64,000 nt of DNA. It comes from Xanthostigma xanthostigma. Its lineage: Eukaryota; Arthropoda; Insecta; Raphidioptera; Raphidiidae. The stretch covers positions 32,423,108 through 32,487,107 of the forward strand of contig OY754467.1 of assembly GCA_963575645.1 (NCBI GenBank). The letters are read 5' to 3'. Positions 1 through 12,553 of this stretch are shown in pieces. The position numbers were made by a program, and so were the translations under genes. The notes under the pieces were generated by a model. The model was given only the letters and a program-made list of their open reading frames with translations. It was not told the origin of the DNA and made no database searches. Each line of letters opens with the position of its first letter. Position 1 is the first letter of the stretch.

Positions 1-420
1 CGTATTGAAATGTTTTGGAGTCGGTGTCAGCCAAAATGAAATCTATTCCGAGAACTACACCGACTCCAAAACATTTCAATACGCAATAATATTTTTTACT
101 TTTTAGTGTGAAGTCGGTTCAATTTTTTTGTTAAAAATATTTTATTTTTCTCTTTTTAGTGTTAATCTAACACTGAAAATCGGTGAACATACATAAAAAA
201 CATTATGCGTTTCTTTGAAATTTGAGAGTTTCCCTCGATTTCTCCGGATTCAACCATCAGATCCCGACTTGGTTCCGATGGGACCACCTCTGAGGTGCAC
301 TCTTTCGAATAAAAAAAAAATTTGAAAATCGGTCCATAATTGACGGAGAAATCGGTGAACATACATAAAAAAAAATATACAGACGAACACAGAACCTCCT
401 CCTTTTTGTTGAAGTCGGTT
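1..420. repeat. Interspersed repeat with gaagtcggtt end (copy A, cut by window edge)
   Basis: This stretch matches 57752-58171 almost base for base. The first 82 bases form a hairpin: an arm beginning cgtattgaaatgttttgg is repeated inverted at about 51-82. The segment ends with gaagtcggtt at 411-420; in the complete copy the other end begins aaccgacttc. The left end of this copy lies outside the window. No transposase ORF is visible, so it is a non-autonomous element. Repeats with this end are, as I recall, widespread in Lepidoptera; that was not checked. Confidence 0.75.
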
Positions 421-2467
421 AAAAAACAAATACGGTTGTGTAAGTAATGAAAAACCTTTCCAAATTAGAGATCATTTGACCCCCGTCCCATTAAAAAAAT
501 TAGAGGGGGTGCTACTCCCCGCACAGGGCTAGAGTTGCAGGAATGATTTTTGCATAAAAATTTGGGGACCAATTTTTATGCAAAACTAATTTTTATTAGA
601 TTTTATTCAAAGATACTCCCCCGTAATACCAGGAAAGATATGGCATGACTGTCTAACTAGTTCCTCCATGAAAATGCTATAGGTTGCTGACTGCGCAGGG
701 CACAATGCATGTACCTACTCAGTCTATAGAATCTACACGTACTCCTAAACGAGAAAGTTAGTTCGGAGTTGTGTCGGACCGTGGCCGGATAGAAAGCTGA
801 GATTTGAATTTTTCACGATGTGCTGATGGAAGTTGCAAAAAAAAATTCGTGGGTGCACTCTTCTCCCAGTTCGTTTAGAAGTTTTGCAGCGTCGCACAGA
901 AACATTATCAAGGAAATTGAATATCAATAGCTGAAAACTAAGGCTTTTCCCATCAAAATGGTCCATTACGAGTTTTTTTATTGAAATCAAAGATTTGAAA
1001 TTAAATGAGTTTGAAAACTGCTAATTTTGTGACTTGGCACAAATTGATTCCCTAATTCAGTCGAGAAATTTAGATGTAGGAACATGTGATTATTAAACTC
1101 AAAATATTTTATAACAATATCAAAAAGTTATTGTTTGGGCATTGTACTCGTAGTATTAAATTGATCCGCCTTTAGTGACACGAAAGTTCAAAAGTTTGCA
1201 AGCCCCTAGTGACTAGTCGAAGGGTCTGTATAAAACAGGGAGTCAGTTCGTGGTGGCTTTCCAGGCCGGGGTACATACTCGTGTAATATGTATATCAAAC
1301 ATCACCACATTATGCACTCTGTGAAAGGTAACTTACTGACACAGTCACCTCGACACTCGACCTAATCGATAAAATGTCACATAAGTATATTTATATCGTT
1401 TAATATGCCACACTATTTCACAACTAAGGCCCTCCGTACACGGGTCCACTGTTTTGCTATCTGAGTTTTAAATCAAATCAGGATGCAATCATTCCGTGAT
1501 CTTTCGTTCGTCAGAGAGTAGTCATGTGCAATTGTGTTTGCAGGTCGAGAAGCAATTTCAGTTGCATGGTTTTCTTCTGTAGGGTAGAAGCAACCACCTT
1601 ACCGATTCTAGATATGAATATTTTGTCTAATACAAATTTTCTGCTGCTACAAATAGCCTACACTTGACATTTCTCTCGATACAAGGATGGCGACCAATAT
1701 TTTTTTTGTACTGTTTTCGCAGTACGTATTTTGTTTTTTCACCGTGTCAGCTGTTTCAACAAACAAACTTCAGACTAGTTTACAATCAGTTATGCAGAAT
1801 GAAACATTCAGAAATCTGTCAGGGTTATCATGATCAAACATGATAATGAAACTCTGACAAGTCTTTGCATCTTTTTTAACTGAAGTCTTGAAGTCTTTAG
1901 CTTAAGACCATACATTTCGCATGAATTCCTAGATAGATTTTTTTTATTCACTACGGAAAACGAGTAAAACCCTATGATACAAAATGAAAAATTGCGGATG
2001 TTGAAGGACTTCTACATTGATTTGTAAAAATAATGGATTCAATAAAAGCATTCATGTTTTTTTTCTTCAAATAATTCTACCAGGAACACGTGAAAGTAAT
2101 AGATTGCCTGTCGTTAGAGGGGCTTACACTATGGTCACATTTCCCATTACCCGTTATACGTGCCGTTTACATAATATGACGTTTGATATGTAGGTACAAT
2201 ATGAAAAAAGAAGAATTAGGTTTATTTTTAATAAGGATTACGAGCAGACGTGTAAACTTATTTTTTGCGAAACTTTTCTATGATATATAGATAAGAATTA
2301 CTATATTGTATACAGCTTAGACTATTCTGGTAAAAAAAAAATACTTAACTATAGAAGCAAAGATTTCAAGTAAACATAAAACTAGATTTTTTTGAAAAAA
2401 AGTTGTGAGTACACTGGATACAGAATTCGTTTATTTATAAAGAACTGAAGTAAGAATCGTTTGTATA
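421..2467. other. Noncoding stretch, nothing recognised
   Basis: AT-rich DNA with no ORF showing conserved composition and no recognisable RNA gene. Missing 5' exons of the claudin-like gene could lie here, but no candidate with a matching splice phase and a first transmembrane segment was seen. Confidence 0.4.
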
Positions 2468-3236
2468 CAGTGTGTCCCCGGATTGAGTTCACAATAGGTG
2501 AGATTGACCAAAAATTTTCGAATTGGAATTTCATATTTTGGGATTCCGCCCTGCTTGGTCTGAAACTTATTTTTAGTTTACTTTCGATTTTTTTAAATCA
2601 AGTAGGCCTTTACAGTTGAGTAAAACCTCTTTTCGTTTCAGGTAAAGTACCTTTTCCGTTTATAGTACGCAAAACTGTCACTAAGAAAAGTTGTTCACAA
2701 TGAAAAATTATGGCGTTATGCAAATTTTCAGAATGATCGGCCTACTTTGATAAAATCTACTTTTCTTTTGTTTTGTTTGAAAAACAATCGCGTGGAGGAA
2801 GCCAAATAGAGTAATTGAAGTTTAATTTATTTTTTTTGATAAACTGTAAAAATTTAAATGTTAATTTGAACACTTCTAATCATCTCTGTTTTCTCATTTA
2901 ATATAAGATTTATCATGTAATCGTTAATAATAAATATTTTTCTACTTCTATTATCAAAGTAGGTCGATCATTCTGAAAATTTGCATAACGCCATAATTTT
3001 TCATTGTGAACAACTTTTCTTAGTGACATTTTTGCGTACTATGAACGGAAAAGGTACTTTACCTGAAACGAAAAGAGGTTTCGCTCAACTGTAAAGGTCT
3101 ACTTGATTTAAAAAAATCGAAAGTAAACTAAAAATAAGTTTCAGACCAAGCAGGGCGGAATTCCAAAATATGAAATTCCAATTCGAAAATTTTTGGTCAA
3201 TCTCACCTATTGTGAACTCAATCCGGGGACACACCT
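2468..3236. repeat. Fold-back DNA element with arms of about 285 bp
   Basis: The left arm starts near 2468 (cagtgtgtccccgg) and runs to about 2765. Its inverted copy runs from about 2955 to 3236 and ends ccggggacacac. A loop of about 190 bp lies between them. The arms are near-identical with scattered substitutions. TA dinucleotides flank both ends, which fits a Tc1/mariner-type non-autonomous element. No ORF. Confidence 0.8.
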
Positions 3237-3405
3237 ATAAAGACGTTTCGCACAATTTTTTAGTCATTCCAAATATATCCAATTTCTATCCTTTCATACA
3301 TACAAATCATAACTCTTTTTCAATTAAGATTTAACTTTTAATCAAAATTTTAAAATACAATAAAACAACAATTGACTGTCTGATGTTTTATTTTCACGTC
3401 TGCAG

Positions 3406-5034
3406 GAATGCAGAACCTGTCAATATCGTGCGCCCTCGTGTGTCTGATCGTTTTGGGCAGCGCAGCCCTAGTTGGCGCATTCGGCGTCTGCAAACACCAA
3501 ATCAGCGCCGTGCTTGTCACCGGAGTCATGTATTTGCTAGCAGGTATGTAAATTAGCGATTTTTTTTTTTAGAAGAAAACTTTTACTCGTGTACAAGCGA
3601 AGCTTCGAGCAAAAAAAGCGAGTCCACAATAGGTATATGTTTCAGACGTTTCCATCCGCAATCACGGAGCATTCGCATCATTTTTGACATCTGCAACCGC
3701 ATTCGCAGAGCTTTTGCGAATGTGATGCAAGTCGTCACAAAATTACCGGGGACTGGTTCGGTACTTGACGAATTTTTGTACTACTTGGTCGACACAGATT
3801 AAATATACAGAGTGATTTTTAAGTTGCTTCTTCTTTTTTAACAGCGTGTAGAAATCAAATAGACGAACAAATATTTTAAGAAACTTTTTTATCAAAACAC
3901 AAAAATAAGAGAGAAATAGCCTTTCAAAGTTTAACTATTTTCTTTCTAATTTTATTTATTAAATTCAAAAGCCCGGTTAACACATGCGAAGGAATGATAG
4001 CACGAATCAGAAATGCATCCCAAATAATTCGCGGAAGGCCCTTGTCACTATACTACAAGCATGTACAGAAACATGGCTATGGCGCACACATCTTTGTGCC
4101 CAACCAAACGGGGACAACTTCGAACAAATTCTGTGAATACTTGATAATGACATAACATATTTCCATAGTGACATCACATAACGTTAGGACCGGACTCAAA
4201 ATTGGATAAAATTAAATAAAACTTTGAAAGCCCGTTCGTCTTTCATTTTTGTGTTTTGATAAAAAAGCTAGTACTTGAAATATTTGCTCGTCTATATGAT
4301 TTCTACACGCTGTTAAAAAAGAATCATCTTAAAAATCAGCCTGTATATTAACCCATGCGAAAAAATTCTGAAATAATAACTTTCTCAATAAAAATAATAA
4401 ATTTTACAATATCTTACTTAGTTTCACGATAATTCATCATTTGCCAATCATAAGGCACATTTATTGCTACATATATTATTAATCGTATCTGCAGATGAAG
4501 ACATCAAAAAACCAGCATCCGGATTCCGGAACTACAGTGTCAGTACAGCCCACATCTGTAACAATCTCTGGTCGACAATATAATATTATATTCAATTACA
4601 CGCTCATGGTCTGAGTTATGTGTCGTCTATAATCTACCATCTCTCTCTCTCGCCCCCCCCCCTCTCGCTTTCTATTTTTTTAATAATATATTCTGTTTTC
4701 AGCATCTTTCGCCTTATTCACGCTGACGATAATCCATTTCAAGCGCACGCGAGGCGCGGCGGCCGCTGCGAACGACGGTACGGGTTTGGAAGCGGCCTCG
4801 ACGCACGTCGACGGTACCGTGGACGGCGTCGTGCTCATAGCACAAAGACTGGCGTCGAGTGGCGCCACGTCCGACGCTCTCAAATCTCTGTTGTCGGCAC
4901 GGGTTTTTAGCACATCGTGGTCACTGGACCTCGGTTGGGGCGGCGTCATGCTTACTGTAATGGCAAGTGTCCTGTGGATATTGCTCAGCAAAATTATGAG
5001 GTTCAACCCGATATCGAGCATGATCAATTATTAA
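3406..5034 (+). CDS. Claudin/PMP22-like four-pass membrane protein, last two exons (partial)
   Basis: Two exons are supported: 3406-3543 (acceptor tctgcag, donor gtatgt) and 4703-5034 (acceptor ttttcag after a long pyrimidine tract, stop TAA at 5032-5034). They join in phase across codon gca|gca. Together they encode about 155 residues. Three hydrophobic segments are visible: one from SISCALVCLIVLGSAALVGA, one from AVLVTGVMYLLAASFALFTL followed by a basic FKRTR stop, and one near the C-terminus (GGVMLTVMASVLWILL). This would be TM2-TM4 of a claudin/PMP22/CACNG-type tetraspan protein. The first exon must enter with one unpaired base before 'ga'; it was not found and probably lies upstream of the window. 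The family is inferred from topology; the exact orthologue is unknown. The intron holds a fold-back element at 3808-4343. Confidence 0.6.
3808..4343. repeat. Fold-back / mariner-type element inside the intron
   Basis: Ends are cagagtgatttttaag (3808) and, inverted, cttaaaaatcagcctg (ending 4343), each bordered by TA. About 120 bp of each arm pair, for example gtgttttgataaaaaa near 4250 with its complement near 3890. The middle contains no intact transposase. It is a non-autonomous Tc1/mariner-like element by its ends and TA target. Confidence 0.7.
4640..4678 (+). repeat. CT/C-rich polypyrimidine tract before the terminal exon
   Basis: A run of CT dinucleotides passes into about ten consecutive C and then TC-rich sequence, 25-60 bases upstream of the acceptor at 4702. 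It may serve as part of the polypyrimidine tract; as a simple repeat it is likely length-variable. Confidence 0.6.
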
Positions 5035-5400
5035 AATGAAATTCGATTATTTCTGTTGCTCCTCAGCAAGATATGCAATCCCATACCGAGTATGATCAAT
5101 TATTCATAAATTAACGGAGTTCGATTGTTTTTGATGACAGTGAAATCTGATTGGGAACAAGTTTATCACCACAACAAGACGTGTGGTCTGGATATTTCTC
5201 AACGGGATAACGAAGTTCTATCGGATATCGTGTTTAATTATTTATTTAAACAAGCTCGATAGTTTCTGATGGTGAAATCCGATTGTCTGCCGCCTCGTTC
5301 AAATATACTCTGAATATTGCTCAGCAAATCGGAGAGAAACAAATCTGCATCGACCGCGATTAATTTGTGAGTAGGTCGAGTTCGATAAATTATTTCTAAC
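4975..5400. repeat. Degenerate tandem copies of the end of the claudin-like terminal exon
   Basis: The last coding bases (ttgctcagcaaaattatg ... gagcatgatcaattatt) recur just after the stop codon as ttgctcctcagcaagatatg ... gagtatgatcaattatt (5058-5110). More diverged copies follow, each with a Ctcagca or gatatcg block and then a tcgatTatttctgatg-like block, near 5190-5275 and 5310-5395. The unit is roughly 85-125 bp. Confidence 0.55.
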
Positions 5401-6130
5401 TCCAAGATCTGAAAATGGTATTTCTATACAAAGTCATCAGAAGTTCGAATCAAATAAAAGTTTGGGCTTTAATACACTGGTAGAATGACGCATTAAATAG
5501 CATAATTATGTCAGCTCTAATCTTCTACAATCCTAATTAAATTCTTAGTGATTCAACATCAAAATTTCCTCTACTCTAGCCATGGAATGTGCGGACGAAA
5601 GTTAAATGTGAAAAATTTAAAACTAAATATACACAAATATGAATGAATACTAAATGATGTGACGTGACGTTGGCAGCATTTTGATAAAGTAATAATAAAC
5701 AATCGCAAAAACTAAAAGGCAAAAAACTGTGGCTATATTAATTACGGTGACAACCATAAAATATTTCTACTACAATTTTTAGTATTTTCGTGGTCAATTA
5801 TTCCTGAAATAACGTGATTTAAAATCAATATTTCTCAACACGATTAATGATTATCCAAAATCTTTTAAAGAAAATAAATCGGTGAAGTGACTTTTGAAGA
5901 AAGTTGACTGGCAAATTCTGGCTCAATCTTGTTAAGCAAACATATTCTCATGTGTTTTTTATTCATTTCTGTAGCCTAAGTATTATTTCAGTTGATCTTA
6001 AAAAGATATCGTCGACAATACTGCAATTAATAATATCTTCAATAGCGCGTCATGTTATGTTCGAGTGAACTTCATCTAAGATACTGTATTGTATGATTTT
6101 AACGCCCCTTCATTATACGAAAATTATGTA

Positions 6131-6292
6131 GGTTTGTTCCAAGCAGCCAGAGAACGGTAACAGAACCGTCACAGTCTTGCTACTGTGCAAGACTGTCATG
6201 CGCAGTAGATAAAAAATCGATATACACTATTTCGTTTCAGCTACTGCGCAAGGCGGTTAACTGTTACCGTTCTTTGGCTGCTTGGACAAACC
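6131..6292. repeat. MITE with TA target site, copy 1
   Basis: Ends ggtttgttccaagcagc (6131) and, inverted, gctgcttggacaaacc (to 6292) are flanked by TA on both sides. Inside is a second inverted motif, cggtaacagaaccgt. A related copy lies at 59162-59328. Length and TA duplication suggest a Tc1/mariner-derived MITE. Confidence 0.75.
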
Positions 6293-7243
6293 TAGTGTCA
6301 ATGAGTTCGAAGATCACGCCTGTACCTAACCTCAATTTTGCTACTTCAAGCAGTTATATGCGGAATTGCAGAGAGTGACGTTCGGTGGTTTTGCTATATA
6401 ACCGACGATATTTAAATATTACAATGAAAACTACTAAAGGTTAAAAAATTAATAATGAATAAATGCAATTTCATTATTGAAATGTTTTTTTTTTCAGAAA
6501 AAAAGTCAATAAAGGAAAATATGCGTATTATATTGCGATAAATGCTATTTCATCCACAATTTTACTTATGATTATAAAATAAACAAGGTCCCTATCTAGA
6601 TCTAGAATTAGATACACAAAGGGTCATTTTTCTTTAAAACTGGAAAAAGAGATGGTGGTCGTCTATATTATACACTACGTCATCGACTGTTCTCTTTCTT
6701 GAAATCTTTTGTAGATGAGACTACATATTTTCTTCTCTCTAAATAGATTTTCTCAAAATATGAGATTAAACTTATGCATTTTTAAAAATGAACTTTAAAA
6801 AATAAAACAAGGTTATGACTTATGATTGACAAAAAAAACACATTGAGCTGAAAAACCTATACCTACTGTTTTTTTTCTGGATTCTATGAGAAACCCTATT
6901 AAAGGTCGTAAGATAAATTCAAAAAATATTTAAGGGCCATTTAAAACAAAATTTACACAGTGAACAAACCTATACATATTGCAAACAGATATCATATCAA
7001 CTTTTTAGAACTTTTTTAATAATATACCTACCTAAACATAAAAAAAACAAAACAAAACAAAAATACAAACATTGCAAATCACTCGTTTTTATATTCTATT
7101 TTGAAACAGAAATTTAATTAAAAAATCATAAAATTTACTTATTCTAATACGTATAACGAATAAATTTTACTATACACTACACTCCGTAAATAATGTAAAA
7201 CCGTTGATTGACGTATAGAATGCGTAATCAACGGTAAAACTTA

Positions 7244-7437
7244 TAGTGCTAACACACGGTCGAACTTGGTCCGGTCCGACAACGGACATGGTACGGCGGA
7301 TCTTGCAACAGACGACCGAATCTGTTCCCATCGAACCGGGCGGACACGCAGACTACTGTACAGACGAACAGATTTGGTACGGAGCGGACCAGATCCGCTG
7401 TCCGCTTCGAACCAAGTTCGACCGTCTGTTAGTACTA
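7244..7437. repeat. MITE with TTA duplication (Harbinger-like)
   Basis: Inverted ends tagtgctaacacacggtc and gaccgtctgttagtacta enclose 194 bp. The element is bordered by TTA at 7241-7243 and 7438-7440. It is GC-rich compared with its surroundings, and its short ORFs are by-products of that composition. A 3-bp TTA/TAA duplication is the PIF/Harbinger pattern; the assignment is inferred. Confidence 0.7.
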
Positions 7438-9522
7438 TTAGTAACAACATTCAATTTTATTTACTAAAAGATATTGCAAAACAGTGTTTACATTCCCGGA
7501 TTTCGTAATAAAAATTTCGTTCAGCTCTAAGTTTCAATCTCCGTCGATTATTCAATATTACATAACTTGATTTCATCGTGGACGATTTCTTTCCAAAATA
7601 TTCTCGACCATAATTAACTGTCGGAAACCCGCGGGATACAAACAATTATAAAAGTGTAATCAAACTGTTTTAAAGTGTAATCAAACTGTTTTAGTACGAC
7701 CGCTGTTGTTAAAATATTTAAACTTTAACTTCTATCACATCAAGATTACGAAAAAAAATAATGTAAAAAGAATCCAAAGAACGCGTTAAAAAATAAAAAA
7801 AAAGTTGTAGAAAATGTAAATATTCTCAATATATAAATTATCTGTAATTTCAGTGACTCAAAAAGCTTTTAAGCTCAAAATATTACAATATTGTAATCTA
7901 ATATTTAAGTAGAATTTATTAAAGTTTAGTCCAATTTAATAACCATCCATTCGCTCTCTAAAATGTAGGAATATATAGTGTGTAAGCAAGTGAATAACGG
8001 CTTCCATTCGTTTAAAAAGGAAAAAAATAGAGTCATCGCGTTGTGTACGAAAACGAAACACCAAATAAAAGAAATAAAAAAATAAACGATTCCAGCCAAA
8101 ATTTTGCTTTAAATTATTATACGATGCATGGCAATTAGTAAGTACTCAATGGAAAGCTTTTAAGCCCAAATAAAAATTTACAGTTGCGCATGCCAATACA
8201 TTAAACGCGTTTCGCGTGTAAAAATCGGAAAGTCTGAATTACCTTTACAAACAAAAAACCAACATCCTAAAAAACTCATTACTGAAATCACAGAAATAAA
8301 AAAAATATATAGGCATCTGTTTTTAAAAATGGCCTAAAAATAACATTATTCTTACAGTATAGGTACCTACATCTTAAGTAACGGCTAAAATAAACGTAAA
8401 AGAAAGAGCATTATACAAAAAAAGTACTTACAAGTAAATTTTTGGTCAGATTTATGTCAAAAATAAATTAACGCTTCATTTTGAACAAATCCTTAACTAA
8501 AGACACAATATAGTTAGATCAAAAATTATTGCAACATTGTTTGTAAAGGTATAACATGGAAAATTAAATTAAAAAGCAAAAATGGTCATTTATAAAATTC
8601 AACAAAAAATAAACATACAATATATAATATACTATAACTCGCTTGTTTCTTCTTCTGTAAATATTTTATATGAATTTTGTATCTTATTTAAGAACTATTA
8701 TTATTATTATTAAAGCGACGCCTTTCTTTATGCCTTGTTATAAATAATTTTTAATATTATATTTAAGATTATAATTTATAATTATTAAAGATTTAAAGAA
8801 CATATAAATTTTATTTATCCTAACAAATACGCACATAGAGACTAGAAATAATATTTAATTGTTTTTAAATTCAAACATTGTAACATACAACATTCGAAAC
8901 GTCTGATTATTGTGATCATGTTTGACAAAAAAATAAAAATCTGATTTTACCAAACGATTAAACCAAAGGCGGAAGTTGGAACTATTATAATCTACAACCC
9001 TCACTGAGTAAGGAAATTAACATTAGTGGTGCTTAGTTGCAGAAAGCGTTTGACAATGGCCTTAGATTGTATAAACATACATATTTCTCCATAAGAAAAG
9101 CATTATAGAGTTTTAAATCGATCCTACTCAGAAAATAATTAATTGAAACAATATTTTTCTAAAACTGTGTATATCTATACATGTATTTAACATCGTTTTT
9201 TGGAGTTTTCACTTCGAGACATTTTTCTACGCATTTTGATCAAATCTTAACTTGAAAAGCGATCTTTTTCTATGAAGAACAATAATTTGTTTTTGTGTGA
9301 GTACAACCTAATTTTCTAAATAACAGGGAGTTTGAATTTTTATTGGCAGGCAGTCCACAAACTGATTCGCACCGAAATAATTAAGAGAGAAATTTCTCAT
9401 ATGATATCATTTAACGATTTTTTTTATAATTACAGCTACCTTTTGTCAACAGATTCTGACTATTTTGATAGGAAGCCCAGCTTAACGTTATAAATATTAA
9501 ATACTTGTTTAGGGTATTAGTA

Positions 9523-10387
9523 CAGTCAATCTGGCAAAAACCTCAACAAAACCATCCAAAAAGGTGAAACTTGGTGAGTCGTTAGAGAATGATGAAAAAA
9601 AAGGTTACCTGTCAATGGCCACCTGGTACCTGTTCAAATAGTCAAAAAACTCAAAAATATTTTGAAATGCATTTTTCTCGAAAACTATCCATTTTACAGA
9701 AAAATTTATTGAACAAAAAATGTAGAGGGCATCGTTATCTACAATTAATGTCATTGGTGCTATGTTGTACAACAAAAAATGTGCGCAGTAGGTGGCGCTT
9801 AAGTGTCAAAAAAAGTGTTTTTCCACTTTTTTGCCCTGACATTTTCATTTTTCAGTTACGATTCAAATGGAAAAATTGTTCCATTTTATTTTATAAACAA
9901 CTTTTATTTCAACATTTTTTTCATACAACTTACCGTTTCAGAGCTGCAGCTTGTTGAAGTGAAAATAAGTTGTATGAAAAAAATGTTGAAATAAAAGTTG
10001 TTTATAAAATAAAAAGGAACAATTTTTCCATTTGAATCGTAACTGAAAAATGAAAATTTCAGGGCAAAAAAGTGGAAAAACACTTTTTTTGGCACTTTAG
10101 CGCCACCTACTGCGCACATTTTTTGTTGTACAACATAGCACCAATGACATTAATTGTAGATAACGATGCCCTCTACATTTTTTGTTCAATAAATTTTTCT
10201 GTAAAATGCATAGTTTTCGAGAAAAATGCATTTCAAAATATTTTTGAGTTTCTTTTGACTATTTGAACAGGTACCAGGTGGCCATTGCCAGGTAACCTTT
10301 TTTTCATCATTCTCTAACGACTCACCAAGTTTCACCTTTTTGTGTGGTTTTGATACGAAATGATTTTTTTTTTCGCCAGATTGATTG
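9523..10387. repeat. Near-complete palindrome of 865 bp (fold-back element)
   Basis: Ends cagtcaatctggc (9523) and gccagattgattg (to 10387) are flanked by TA. The arms are about 410 bp each and meet at a spacer of about 35 bp near 9930-9965 (around gagctgcagcttgttg). Because the arms mirror each other, the same short ORF appears on both strands (9803-9994 + and 9904-10119 -). Those ORFs are not credited as genes. Confidence 0.85.
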
Positions 10388-12553
10388 TACTATATCATTT
10401 AAATAGTATGAACTCAGGCTATAAAAACTTTAAGTTTGAGATAGCATTATTGGGATTTTACCTGGAGGCGGAGCTCATTTCAAAATATCCAATATGGCCA
10501 CCCTATGCGAAGTGTTTGCATTGACAGTATACGAGGTTTCGGTGGTTTATTTAACATGTTTTATATTTCCGAACAAGAAATTTGTCGTTGGGGTCTTAAT
10601 TCTTCAAAACGCAATTATATCGAAGAGAAAAAAATCGCGAGTGCTGGTCACATCGTAAAATGTGGCAGAATCATCGATGCAAGCTGTAGTGCTAAGGTGA
10701 ACTTTGTCGCAAACGTCAAATTTGAAAGAAAAACTGCAGGAACTCAACAGTGTATAATCAGCTGGCAGCTGCCACTTTTAAATTTAATAATTCGATATCA
10801 ACATTTACGCTTGATATACTAACACAATAAGGTACTGCACAACACATATCAAGCTTCTTTTTCGATTTTTTAATAGAGTATAAATTCCATAATTATAAAC
10901 AATAAATATTTACAAAAATATGTAGCACGCAATGCTTTAGTATACGAAACGCTTCGTGTAGGATAGTTCACCGAAATACTGAGTAGATGTCGAAGTAAAA
11001 TTTCAATATGCTGCCTAAAAATACCCTCTGCACTTTTCATCAAACTCCTTTCCCGATGTCGCCAAAAAAACGGACATAGTTCTCGCAATGCTATTTTTAA
11101 AGCTAAAGGATTTATGTAAATAAATCTCAAAATTTACCCAATTACCTATCATTATTGTTTAATTGTTAGTGTAGCAAGTATTATTACATTAACTCTCTCG
11201 TTATATTGTCAAAATTAGTTTTCCTTAACTATACGCAGGAAAAATGAATGTTGTTATTAATTTGGAAAAAATCAATTAATGAATTGCATAATATAGGTAC
11301 ATCTTGACAAAACAGTTTATCACGAATTGTTTATAATGCAAGCATAAAACTTTTTATTTATTTGAAGTAAGAACTTCAAGTGCTTACATTATAGTATTGA
11401 TTTCACAAAAAGTTTAACATGTATTGGGATTTTTATTTTAAACTATTATGTAGGTACCCCAAAATAATTTGAATTGTTTTTTCTGCAATTGATCCTGAAC
11501 AAATGTGTCACAGCGATCGAAGAGATGCGGACAATACAGCGATGTTTGAAAAAACATCTATTTTCCGCTTTCAATTGTCGATGTTGACAATGATATTATA
11601 TTTTTTTATTAAAAAAAATATCAATTTAATACTTGAAATCAAATCAATAAGCACTTGTCTTTTTCTGAACCCTGCATTTTTCGGAAAATTATGATTTGTT
11701 TAAATTACTTAAATTTAAATACCTATATAGGTTATAAAAAATAGATGTATACTTTCTACTCCTTGTTAGAATTAGTATCGATGATTTTGTTTCGATATTT
11801 TTATATCAATTTTGTTCCGTCGACGTATCGTTCGATTTTCAATTTGATGCTTCAATTGCAGTTTTGCGTATTCCAATTGCCGTCAGCTAATTAAATATTA
11901 TTTCTGATTTTTGGTCTCTATGTGTTCATATTGAACCAAGTGCGTGCTTGTGTTAAGATGCACTATGCAGTTCTCTGGCTTTGCTATTTATTATGAAAAA
12001 CGAAGGAAACAAATCCAACGCTGTTAATCCTAGGGATTAAAGCACATTTTGTTTTGTTTTTCTCTTTAAAATAAAAAAAAAAATCCAACGCTGTACTAAA
12101 GACGGCCAAATCAGTGCAGGCAGTTCCGAACTTTACAAGTTAAATCATTCCGGGTCCTCGTAAAATGAGAATGATAAGCAATTGTTCATTGCAATTAATA
12201 TTAATATTTTTTATTTTGTTGATACACGAAACTTTAAAAGTCACAAACAAGAATTGCCTGCATTTTTTATTAACGGGACGAATAAGCAATAAGCACTTCG
12301 TATTTTAAAAATAAGTTGTAAGCACATCGATTGCTTGTTGCATGAATCAACGCTTGTACCTGCATTATTTATTAACTTATTAAAAAAATATACTGTAATA
12401 ATTATTAATCAAAAAATAAATTTTATTCTACATTATTCTGATTTATCTGCTATAGAATAACCAATTTGTTAGAGTGTTAATGTTACCGTAAATAGCCGTT
12501 AACCGTTTTTATGCATTTTAACGGACAATTTTTCGACATGCGATATGAAAATA
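10388..12553. other. Intergenic; one unexplained 105-codon ORF
   Basis: An open frame at 10505-10822 (+) has mixed composition and begins soon after a sequence reading 'ccaatatggccaccctatg'. It shows no domain I recognise and may be a transposon remnant. The rest is AT-rich without visible features. Confidence 0.3.

Larger units (their letters stand above)
5401..9522. other. Intergenic, AT-rich, only MITEs seen
   Basis: Apart from the MITEs at 6131-6292 and 7244-7437, no gene, RNA or repeat could be supported. A short direct duplication, aaagtgtaatcaaactgttt, occurs twice in tandem at about 7649-7690. Confidence 0.4.

Noticed and set aside
4680-5027. 115-codon open frame on the minus strand over the claudin-like exon
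   Set aside because: It is antisense to a well-supported exon with hydrophobic segments, splice sites and stop; a shadow frame.
7241-7508. Several overlapping ORFs of 69-80 codons
   Set aside because: They arise from the GC-rich MITE at 7244-7437 and overlap on both strands; no protein-like pattern.
9589-10266. ORFs of 63-122 codons on both strands
   Set aside because: They are mirror images within a palindrome, rich in Phe/Lys from A/T runs.
10505-10822. 105-codon plus-strand ORF
   Set aside because: Composition is mixed and some phrases look transposon-like, but no domain, splice partner or start context supports a gene.
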